Shown: positions 29,404-36,051 of the stretch, piece after piece | Numbering within the stretch: the first letter of the stretch is position 1 | How the letters are laid out: each line of letters begins with the position of its first letter | DNA from: Thermoleophilia bacterium | GTDB taxonomy: Bacteria; Actinomycetota; Thermoleophilia; Gaiellales; JAICJC01 | Direction: 5' to 3' | DNA length: 36,051 nt | NCBI GenBank assembly: GCA_025927685.1 | Contig: JAICKX010000019.1 | Span: forward strand, 1-36,051 | Made by a program: the position numbers and the translations under genes | The notes under the pieces: generated by a model | What the model was told of the DNA's origin: nothing | Databases searched by the model: none | The model's input: the letters and a program-made list of their open reading frames with translations, nothing else

Positions 29404-30691
29404 GGCGGACGAGCTCGTAGCCGCCGGCGGTGTCGCGCACCTCCCAGCCCAGCGCGGCGATCTCGTCGCGCAGCCGGTCGGACTCGGGGAAGTCGCTCCG
29501 CTCCCGGGCCGCGCGGCGGGCCTCGGCAAGCTCGACGACCTCCGCCGGCGCCGCCTCCGAGCGCGCGAGCCCGCCCAGGCCGAGCACGTCCAGCACCTCG
29601 GCCACGGTGTCGCGGGCCTCGGGCGGCGCGCGGAAGAGCGCGGCGAGCGCCCGCGGCGTCGAGAAGTCGTCGTCCAGCGCCTCCCACACGGCGCCGCGCA
29701 CGGCCGCGTCCTCTCCCGCTCCCGTGCGCAGCCGGTTCCGCAGCGTCTCGCACGCCGTCCGCGCCTGCTCGAGCGTGGCGTCGGAGTACGCCAACGGGCT
29801 CGCGTAGTGGGCCTGGAGGAAGAGCATGATGAGGGTCTCCGGCCCCCAGGTGTCGAGCGCCGTTTCGAGCGTTTCGATGTTCCCCTCCGACTTCGACATC
29901 TTCTCGCCGGCCAGTTGGAGCATCCCGTTGTGCGCCCAGACGCGGGCGAACCCGCGCCCGATCGAGCACGACTGGGCGATCTCGTTCTCGTGGTGGGGGA
30001 AGATCAGGTCGCGCCCGCCGCCGTGCACCGCGAACTCGCGCCCGAGCAGCTTCTCGGCCATCGCCGAGCACTCGATGTGCCAGGCCGGCCGGCCGTCACC
30101 CCAGGGCGAGGGCCACGACGTGTCCTCGTCGGCCTTGGTCGCCTTCCAGAGCGCGAAGTCCACCGGGTCGCGCTTGTGCTCGCCGGGCTCGACGCGCGCC
30201 CCGGACTCGACGTCGTCCGGCCGCTGGCCGGAGAGCTCCCCGTAGCGGTCGAAGCTGCGGACGGCGAAGTAGACGTCGCCGCCGGCCTCGTACGCATGCC
30301 CGCCGGCGACGAGCTCCTCGATCAGGGCCACGATCTCCGGGATCGTCGCGCTCGCGAGCGGCTCCTCGTCGGGCCGCCCCAGCCCCAGCCGGTCGGTGTC
30401 GGCGATGAACGCGCGCGTCATCTCGGCCGCCAGCTCGTCGGAGCGGACGCCCCGCGCGTTCGCCGCGGCGTAGATCTTGTCGTTGATGTCGGTGATGTTC
30501 TCGACCAGCCGCACCCGCTGCCCGCGCCACTCGAGGTAGCGCTTCATCTGGAGGAACACGACCACCGGCCGGCCGTTCCCGACGTGGATGCGGTCGTAGA
30601 CCGTCGGCCCGCAGACGTAGAACCCGATCGTCCCGTCCGGCCCCGGCTCGAGCTCGCGCAGCGCCCCGGTGAGCGTGTCGCGCAGCCTCAT
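29396..30691 (-). CDS. cysS: Cysteinyl-tRNA synthetase
   Basis: 431 aa class I synthetase. The HIGH motif is HVGN (36-39) and the KMSKS loop is KMSKS (264-268). Zinc ligands are probably Cys27 (FYVCGPTVYD), Cys208 (WHIECSAM), and His233/His234 with Glu235 or Glu237 in FPHHENE. The C-terminal domain is short, and the protein is slightly shorter than the usual ~460 aa. The ATG overlaps the gltX stop by four bases (ATGA). Confidence 0.96.
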   Translation of the reverse strand: MRLRDTLTGALRELEPGPDGTIGFYVCGPTVYDRIHVGNGRPVVVFLQMKRYLEWRGQRVRLVENITDINDKIYAAANARGVRSDELAAEMTRAFIADTDRLGLGRPDEEPLASATIPEIVALIEELVAGGHAYEAGGDVYFAVRSFDRYGELSGQRPDDVESGARVEPGEHKRDPVDFALWKATKADEDTSWPSPWGDGRPAWHIECSAMAEKLLGREFAVHGGGRDLIFPHHENEIAQSCSIGRGFARVWAHNGMLQLAGEKMSKSEGNIETLETALDTWGPETLIMLFLQAHYASPLAYSDATLEQARTACETLRNRLRTGAGEDAAVRGAVWEALDDDFSTPRALAALFRAPPEARDTVAEVLDVLGLGGLARSEAAPAEVVELAEARRAARERSDFPESDRLRDEIAALGWEVRDTAGGYELVRRG

Positions 30692-31806
30692 GCCGCCCTC
30701 CGCACAGCCTCGTCACGCGGCAGCGCCGCCAGCACGGCCCACAGCTCCGGCCCGGTCGTGCGGCCGGTGAGAGCCAGCCGCGCGCTCCGCAGCGGGATGC
30801 CGCGCCGGCGCAGCTCGTCGACGAAGGCGCGGGCCTGCATCTCGTCGAGATGCTCGGGAAGCTCACGCCGCAGGTCGGCCAGCTCGGGCAGGGTCGCGCG
30901 CTCGGAGGGCGTGTCGAGGACGCACGCGACGAGCTCCGCCGCCTCGACCAGCGTGTGCGCGCCACGGAGCGCGGGCGCCATGGCGGCCACGGCGGCGGCC
31001 GGGGTGCCCGGCCCGCAGAACGGCAGGACGGCCTCCACCAGCTCGGCGCTCCCCAGCCGTGCCAGGTGCATCGCCGAGAGCGAGCGCAGGCGAGCCGGGT
31101 CGAGGCGGACGTCGCCGCGCGCGATCCGCTCCGGGTCGAACCTGGCGACGAGCTCGTCCATGTCGAGCACCTCTCCCGGGCCTGAGCTCGCGACCAGCCC
31201 CAGCATGTTGACGACGGCCTGGGGCGGATAACCGGCGGCGCGCAGGTCGGCCACGGAGGCGTCGCCCTCGCGCTTGGAGAGCTTGCCGTCCGCGCCGAGG
31301 ACGACGGCGTGGTGGATGAACTCCGGCGGCTCCGCGCCGAGCGCGCGGAAGCCGGCCGCGTGCAGGTCCTCGTTGGCGCGGTGGTCGCCGCCGCGGATGA
31401 CGTGCGTGATCCCGAAGTCGAGGTCGTCGACGACGGTCGCCCAGTGGTAGGTCGGCCGCCCGTCACCGCGCACGATGACGAACGGGCGCACCCCCGGCGC
31501 CGACAGGTAGAGCGCGCCCTCGCGGATCGTCGTGTGCTCGGCTGCGTTGGCCGCCTCGACGTGCCGCTCGATGCGCGCGCTCTGGCGCACCGGCCCCTCG
31601 TCCCAGCCGATCCCGAGCCAGCCGAGGTCCGCGAGGATCGCGCTCTCCGCCCCGGAGACGGTGCGCTCGGCGTCCGTGTCGTCGATCCGAAGCAGCATCG
31701 TGCCGCCGCGCTTGCTCGCAAAGAGCCGGTTCAGGAGCGCCGTCAGCGCGCTTCCCAGATGCAGCGACCCGGTCGGGCTCGGCGCGAAGCGGACGTGGAC
31801 GCTCAT
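30688..31806 (-). CDS. gltX: Glutamyl-tRNA synthetase, compact form
   Basis: 372 aa class I synthetase, about 100 residues shorter than typical bacterial GluRS. The start FAPSPTGSLHLGSALTALLN (HLGS at 16-19), LRIDDTDAER, and KLSKR (175-179) are intact. The shortening lies mainly between about residues 85 and 112: the usual acceptor-binding insert is replaced by a short YLSAPGVRPFVIVRGDG link. The helical anticodon-binding domain is present at the C-terminus (about 240-372), so this is not GluQ-RS. ATG at 31806; only a weak GGCGG ribosome site. Confidence 0.9.
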   Translation of the reverse strand: MSVHVRFAPSPTGSLHLGSALTALLNRLFASKRGGTMLLRIDDTDAERTVSGAESAILADLGWLGIGWDEGPVRQSARIERHVEAANAAEHTTIREGALYLSAPGVRPFVIVRGDGRPTYHWATVVDDLDFGITHVIRGGDHRANEDLHAAGFRALGAEPPEFIHHAVVLGADGKLSKREGDASVADLRAAGYPPQAVVNMLGLVASSGPGEVLDMDELVARFDPERIARGDVRLDPARLRSLSAMHLARLGSAELVEAVLPFCGPGTPAAAVAAMAPALRGAHTLVEAAELVACVLDTPSERATLPELADLRRELPEHLDEMQARAFVDELRRRGIPLRSARLALTGRTTGPELWAVLAALPRDEAVRRAA

Positions 31807-31827
31807 CCGCCGTACGTTAAATGACCG

Positions 31828-32256
31828 TCAGACGACGGCGCGGGGCTGGGCCTCGCGCAGGCGCTCGGCCAGCGCGCGCATGATCTTCCCCTGCACGGTC
31901 GGGTACTTCGAGACCAGCGTGCGGAAGCCGCCGATGTCGAGCACCATGAGCCGGCACGGCTCGGTCGCGACGACGGTCGCGGTGCGCGGCCCGTGGTCGA
32001 TCAGCGCGATCTCGCCGAGGAAGTCGCCGGGGCCGAGCTCGTTCACCTTGCGCCCCTTGCGCTCGACGCGAACCGTCCCGGAGACGACGATGAAGAACTC
32101 CCGGCCCGACGCGCCCTCCCGTGTCAGGACGCGGCCCTCCTTCACGTCGACCTCGTCCATCAGCCGTCCCAGGGCCTCGATCTCGCGCCGGTTGAAGCCC
32201 GCGAACAGCGGCACCCCGGCGATGAGCTCGAGCTTCGGATCCTTCGTCCTCGCCAT
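31828..32256 (-). CDS. Cyclic nucleotide-binding domain protein
   Basis: 142 aa consisting of a single cNMP-binding beta-roll: LIAGVPLFAGFNRREIEAL, GREFFIVVSGTVRVER, and the phosphate-binding cassette GDFLGEIALIDHGPRTATV with Glu82 and Arg91. No helix-turn-helix follows, so it is a stand-alone sensor or adaptor domain, not a CRP-type regulator. ATG at 32256; a much longer open frame upstream (to 32790) overlaps the divergent GGDEF gene and is not used. It is divergent from the cyclic-di-GMP gene with only 63 bp between starts. 21 bp separate its stop from the gltX start. Confidence 0.85.
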   Translation of the reverse strand: MARTKDPKLELIAGVPLFAGFNRREIEALGRLMDEVDVKEGRVLTREGASGREFFIVVSGTVRVERKGRKVNELGPGDFLGEIALIDHGPRTATVVATEPCRLMVLDIGGFRTLVSKYPTVQGKIMRALAERLREAQPRAVV

Positions 32257-32319
32257 CGCCGCCGATCTTACCGCTCCGGCCGACGCGAAACGGACCGCGT
32301 CCTGCCGATTACCGGAAAC

Positions 32320-34722
32320 GTGAACTCGATTTCGCGACACCCTCGCGGGCGGGCGCGGCGCGCGCTCCCCATCGTGCTGCCGTTCGCCGCAGCTCTCGCC
32401 GCCCTGCTCACCACGTTCGTGCAGGGCGCGACCGCGGGCGAGGCCGGCGTCGTCGTCGCGATCGCCGCCGGCCTGTGGGCATGGCTGCGGACGGTGCGCA
32501 CCCGCGTCGAGGAGAGCCGCCGGCTGGCGCTGACCGACGACCTGACCGGTCTCGGGAACCGGCGCCGTCTCCTCGGAGACCTCGAGCGGGCGATCGGGGA
32601 GGGAACCGACCATTCGCCGTCCGCGCTCGCGATGTTCGACCTCGACGGGTTCAAGGCCTACAACGACACGCACGGCCACCCGGCCGGCGACGCCCTGCTG
32701 GCACGCCTCGGCGTCCGGCTGGCGAGCACGTCGGCAGACTCGAGCGCCGCCTACCGCCTCGGCGGCGACGAGTTCTGCGTGCTCCTGCACGGCTCACCGT
32801 CCGAGCTCGAGGAGGCGCTGGCGACCGCGCTCGCGGCGCTCACCGACGAGGAGGCCGACGTCCGCCCGTCCTACGGCTTCGCACTGCTCCCGCGCGAGGC
32901 GCGCGACCCGTCGTCGGCGCTCCGCATCGTCGACCAGCGCATGTACGCCCAGAAGGACGACCGGCGGGCGTCGACCAAGCGTCAGGCCCGCGACATCCTG
33001 CTCGCCGTGCTCGACCAGCACGCACCCGACCTGCGCGCGCACTCCGACTGGGTGGCCGACCTGGCCCGCTCGGTGGCGCAGCGGCTCGGCCTCTCGCGCG
33101 AGCGGATCGAGGAGGTCGCCCTGGCCGCCGAGCTCCACGACATCGGCAAGGCCGTCGTGCCGCGCAGCATCCTCCAGAAGCCGGGCCCGCTCGACAAGGC
33201 AGAGTGGGAGATCATGCGCCGGCACACGGCCGTCGGCGAGGCGATCCTGGCGGCGGCGCCGGCGCTCAGGACCGTCGCGCCGATCGTACGCTCGACGCAC
33301 GAGCGAATGGACGGCACCGGGTACCCCGATGGCCTGGCCGGCGAGCAGATCCCGCTCAGCGCGCGCATCGTCGCCGTCTGCGACGCGTTCGACGCGATGA
33401 CGAGCGATCGTGCCTACCGCGGGGCGATGCCGCGTAAGGCGGCGCTCGAGGAGCTCGAGGCCGGTGCGGGCACGCAGTTCGACCCGGCCGTCGTCGAGGC
33501 CGCCCGGGCCGCGCTCGAGCATCCGTCCGCACTCCGGCGGAGCTCGGACGCCGCCGGGCAGCGGCCGGCGCCCGACCTGTCGCCGGTGGCCCGCATCCAG
33601 GGCCTGGTCGACGTCATCCGGCTCGTGCGCATGCACGACGAGCCCGACCGGCTGCTCGACGAGATCGCAACCACGGTGGGCACGGCACTGGGGCTCGGCA
33701 CGATCGTCATCAACCTCTACCGGCCCGAGTGGGACGACTACGTCGTCACCAGCGTGCACGGCAACGACGTGGCCCGCGAGACGCTGCTCGGATCCACCTA
33801 TCCGCGCGAGTGGTTCGACCCGATCATGGACCCGCGCTTCCTGCGCCGCGGCGCCTACGTGATCGACCAGGGCGAGTTCGACTGGAGCGCGCACCTCGGC
33901 GACCGGTACGTGCCGAGCGATCCCGGGAGCACGATCCCCGGGGCCTGGCAGCCGGAGGACGAGCTGTTCGTGCCGTTCCGCCACTCCGACGGGCACATCC
34001 TCGGCATCTTCTCGGTCGGCGACCCGGCCTCCGGCCTGCGCCTCTCCGACGAGGAGCTCGACGTGCTGGTGGCCGCCGCGTCGCAGGCAGGTGTCCTCGT
34101 GGAGGCGGCCCAGTCGGCCGCCGACTGGGCCCGCTCGCAGACCGCCCTGACCGAGCTCCTGTCCGTCTCGTCGCGCCTGATCGAATCGAGCTCGGTCGAT
34201 GACGTTCTCTCGGTCGTGTGCAGCGGCATCCAGTCGGCGCTCGGATTCGACAAGGTCGTGATCCAGCTGCGCGATGCCGAGACGGGCGACTACCCCTCGG
34301 CCGCCGGGATCGGCTGGTCCCCCGGCGATGCGGCGCTCGCCACGCCGACCACCGCCGCCGACCTCGACCGGCTGCTCGATCCCGACTTCGAGATCGAGGG
34401 CTGCTACCTGCTGCCCTACGCGGAGGGCGCCGCCCGCTGCTCGGCCGCGTCGCTCAGCTACACCTCGCAGCTCAACGGCGCCGGCCCGAACGCCTGGAAC
34501 CGGCACTGGCTGCTCGTCCCCCTCCGGGACAACGACGGCCGCCTGGCCGGCGTCATCTGGGCCGACGACCCGAAGGACCGCCTGCTGCCGGTGCCGCGCC
34601 GGCTCCAGGCCCTGCGGCTCTTCGCCAACCAGACCACCTCCGCGCTCGCCACCGCACGCATGCTCGAGACGCTGAGCCGGCTCGAGCGCGACGACGAGCC
34701 CGGGCTCGAGCGCGCGGCCTGA
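32320..34722 (+). CDS. Bifunctional GGDEF / HD-GYP protein with two GAF-like domains
   Basis: 800 aa if started at the GTG at 32320. Order: one or two membrane helices (~16-57); GGDEF domain (~68-213) with RLGGDEF at 146-152, so cyclic-di-GMP synthesis is possible; HD-GYP domain (~222-400) with HDIGK (273-277) and THERMDGTGYPDG (326-338), so hydrolysis is possible; then two GAF-like domains (~430-580 and ~605-775). No RxxD inhibitory site lies upstream of GGDEF. Sensor domains at the C-terminal end are less common than N-terminal ones. The frame is open to 31993, but that would overlap the divergent cNMP gene. Confidence 0.9.
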   Translation: MNSISRHPRGRARRALPIVLPFAAALAALLTTFVQGATAGEAGVVVAIAAGLWAWLRTVRTRVEESRRLALTDDLTGLGNRRRLLGDLERAIGEGTDHSPSALAMFDLDGFKAYNDTHGHPAGDALLARLGVRLASTSADSSAAYRLGGDEFCVLLHGSPSELEEALATALAALTDEEADVRPSYGFALLPREARDPSSALRIVDQRMYAQKDDRRASTKRQARDILLAVLDQHAPDLRAHSDWVADLARSVAQRLGLSRERIEEVALAAELHDIGKAVVPRSILQKPGPLDKAEWEIMRRHTAVGEAILAAAPALRTVAPIVRSTHERMDGTGYPDGLAGEQIPLSARIVAVCDAFDAMTSDRAYRGAMPRKAALEELEAGAGTQFDPAVVEAARAALEHPSALRRSSDAAGQRPAPDLSPVARIQGLVDVIRLVRMHDEPDRLLDEIATTVGTALGLGTIVINLYRPEWDDYVVTSVHGNDVARETLLGSTYPREWFDPIMDPRFLRRGAYVIDQGEFDWSAHLGDRYVPSDPGSTIPGAWQPEDELFVPFRHSDGHILGIFSVGDPASGLRLSDEELDVLVAAASQAGVLVEAAQSAADWARSQTALTELLSVSSRLIESSSVDDVLSVVCSGIQSALGFDKVVIQLRDAETGDYPSAAGIGWSPGDAALATPTTAADLDRLLDPDFEIEGCYLLPYAEGAARCSAASLSYTSQLNGAGPNAWNRHWLLVPLRDNDGRLAGVIWADDPKDRLLPVPRRLQALRLFANQTTSALATARMLETLSRLERDDEPGLERAA

Positions 34723-34809
34723 CCGCGGGGAACCATTCCGCGTGAAGCCACAGTCCGATTGCGGGATTCCCGCGGGTGAGGCCGCTGGGCGCCGGGTACA
34801 GTCCGGCCG

Positions 34810-35592
34810 ATGTCTCCGCCGACGGAGCCGCATACGCACGAGCACCGGCACGGGTCGGTCGTGCATAGCCACCCGCACGTACACGTGTTCGGGATCGGCC
34901 ACGATGACCCGGACGCGCACGACCATCATCACCACGAGCACCGGCACGGCCACGATCACAACCACGAGCACGGGCACGGGCACTCTCACGGCCTCGTCGA
35001 CCGGTCGATCCTGCGCTCCCGCGACGGGCTCCGCACGGTCGGGATCAGCCTCGCCATCCTCGGCGTCACGGCCCTCGCCCAGGCGGCGGTCTTCGCCCTT
35101 TCCGGGTCGGTGGCGCTCCTGGCGGACACGATCCACAACTTCGGCGACGCCCTGACCGCCGTGCCGCTCGGGATCGCCTTCCTGCTGCGGTCAGCCCGTG
35201 GCGAGCGCCGGGCGGGCATGTTCGTCGTGCTCGCGATCGCGGTCTCCGCAGGCGTCGCGCTCTACGAGACGATCCAGCGCTTCCTTCATCCCGAGCACCT
35301 GTCGCACCTGGGCGTACTGGCGGCAGCGGGCATCGCCGGCTTCCTCGGGAACGAACTCGCGGCCCGCGTTCGCCTGGGCGCCGGCCGCCGGCTGGGGAGC
35401 CCGGCGCTCATCGCCGACGGCAACCACGCCCGCGTCGACGGCTACGTGTCGCTCGGCGTCGTGGCGAGCGCAGGGTGCGTCTGGGCCGGCCTGCGGGTCG
35501 CCGACCCGGTGATCGGCCTTGTGATCACGCTCGTCATTCTGCGCGTGACCTGGGCTAGCTGGAAGACCGTGTCGGCCGCGCCGGCTGGATGA
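34810..35592 (+). CDS. CDF-family metal cation exporter with His-rich N-terminus, C-terminal domain missing
   Basis: 260 aa. Residues ~8-60 are extremely His-rich (HEHRHGHDHNHEHGHGHSH), a cytosolic metal-binding tail typical of Zn exporters. Five or six membrane helices follow. Transport-site residues are in place: Asp106, His109 and Asp113 in LADTIHNFGDAL, His206 and Asp210 in ADGNHARVDGY. The protein stops right after the last helix (VTWASWKTVSAAPAG), so the cytoplasmic C-terminal domain (~80 aa) is absent. The stop falls where a GNAT fragment begins on the other strand, suggesting truncation by rearrangement. CTD-less CDF proteins exist, so it may still work. Confidence 0.85.
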   Translation: MSPPTEPHTHEHRHGSVVHSHPHVHVFGIGHDDPDAHDHHHHEHRHGHDHNHEHGHGHSHGLVDRSILRSRDGLRTVGISLAILGVTALAQAAVFALSGSVALLADTIHNFGDALTAVPLGIAFLLRSARGERRAGMFVVLAIAVSAGVALYETIQRFLHPEHLSHLGVLAAAGIAGFLGNELAARVRLGAGRRLGSPALIADGNHARVDGYVSLGVVASAGCVWAGLRVADPVIGLVITLVILRVTWASWKTVSAAPAG

Positions 35593-35746
35593 CATCCAGC
35601 GGTGCTTGCCGATCGTGCGGTCGCGCACGAACCCGAGCTGCTCGTAGGTGGAGAGCGCCCGTTGAAGAGGAACCCCGCCGGCAGGTGCCCGGGGAAGCCT
35701 CGAGCGAGTCGATTGCGTCCGCCAGTTGCTGCTCGGACGGGCCCAT
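35585..35746 (-). pseudogene. Broken GNAT acetyltransferase fragment
   Basis: On the minus strand ATG at 35746 with an AGGAGGAG ribosome site starts MGPSEQQLADAIDSLEA. Further on, in another frame (about 35587-35658), the text reads ALSTYEQLGFVRDRTIGKHR, which is the typical C-terminal strand and helix of a GNAT acetyltransferase. The two parts are out of frame and the middle of the domain is missing. The start is only 26 bp from the divergent mutY start. Confidence 0.6.
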
Positions 35747-35772
35747 GAGATGAGATCCTCCTCCTGCCGGCT

Positions 35773-35913
35773 ATGACCCTCGCGACCAACGACGACCTAC
35801 TGGCCTGGTACGCAGACAACGCCCGCGACCTGCCCTGGCGGCGGACGCACGACCCCTACGCGATCCTGGTCAGCGAGGTCATGGTGCAGGCATCGTCATG
35901 GGGTCGACCATAG
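35773..35913 (+). pseudogene. mutY: mutY (A/G-specific adenine glycosylase), interrupted after ~39 codons
   Basis: ATG at 35773 begins a clear MutY N-terminus: NDDLLAWYADNARDLPWRRT, then HDPYAILVSEVMVQ. In intact MutY this is followed by QTQV and the helix-hairpin-helix, Asp and iron-sulfur cluster regions. Here the frame changes to unrelated ASSWGRP and a stop at 35911. The break is at about 35889-35892. None of the catalytic residues is present, so the product is inactive unless the rest lies beyond an insertion. Confidence 0.8.
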
Positions 35914-36051
35914 CCCCCTCGCGGGCAAAACTCCAGCCTGGTGTTCGCACGGTGTTCGCGAGGCTGCGGGCCTCCTCGAGCGGTGTTTGAGGCTCGATTT
36001 GAGCACCTCGGGAACTCAAGCGTTCGCCAGGCGCATCTCGCGCGGGCATGC
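35892..36051. other. Sequence of unknown origin that interrupts mutY
   Basis: From the mutY break to the window end there is no recognisable coding sequence. It holds a near-repeat GTGTTCGCACGGTGTTCGC (35942-35960, two GTGTTCGC units). It is probably the end of an inserted element that continues beyond the window, or a rearrangement boundary. Confidence 0.45.

Noticed and set aside
31828-32790. 320-codon version of the cNMP-binding protein
   Set aside because: The extra 178 residues are antisense to the GGDEF gene and lack domain features; the ATG at 32256 gives a complete cNMP domain.
32794-35136. 780-codon minus-strand frame opposite the GGDEF/HD-GYP gene
   Set aside because: Antisense shadow; its translation is low-complexity Val/Arg/Gly/Asp with no recognisable family.

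Overview
The window is high-GC DNA with strong G/C bias at third codon positions, frequent GTG starts and many start/stop overlaps. It has an aa3/caa3-type cytochrome oxidase fused to cytochrome c, a menaquinol-type bc complex, ANTAR and RsbW/STAS regulators, and a SigH-type sigma factor beside cysS/gltX. I infer an aerobic actinobacterium, plausibly of the class Thermoleophilia; the lineage is inferred from gene content, not measured.

Layout. 1-2102 (minus): a polyamine-type ABC transporter (binding protein, then a permease cut by the window edge). 2151-8661: a lipoprotein, an EAL-domain remnant, a CocE-type hydrolase, a frameshifted RDD remnant, a trypsin/PDZ protease, a palindrome-rich spacer and an HD-GYP protein. 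8798-9829: a secreted Vps62-like protein. 9893-17570: one tightly overlapping operon for terminal respiration, ctaC-ctaD-ctaE-small membrane protein-qcrC-qcrA-qcrB-ctaG. 17622-19413: an exported phosphoesterase and a small membrane protein. 19495-21466: regulators of partner-switching type (RsbW-like kinase, ANTAR regulator, a CECGD-motif protein, a STAS protein).

21510-27082 looks like a small integrated element. A 27-bp perfect repeat of the 3' end of tRNA-Thr(TGT) lies at its far end, and the intact tRNA gene lies at the near end. It carries coiled-coil proteins, a DUF2243 membrane protein, two small membrane proteins with their own hairpin terminators, a TetR regulator with a palindromic operator, a second STAS/RsbW pair on a divergent promoter, and a TumE/DUF6516-like gene. 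I see no integrase.

27362-31806 (minus) is a housekeeping cluster in the order gltX-cysS-rlmB-yacP-sigH, matching the order known from Bacillus. 31828-35592 carries a cyclic-nucleotide-binding protein, a large GGDEF/HD-GYP/GAF protein and a CDF metal exporter that lacks its C-terminal domain. The right end is damaged: GNAT fragments and a mutY start interrupted after about 39 codons by unrelated sequence.

Main themes are the respiratory supercomplex operon, two partner-switching stress modules (one inside the tRNA-Thr element), several cyclic-di-GMP genes, and multiple scars of decay at gene boundaries.
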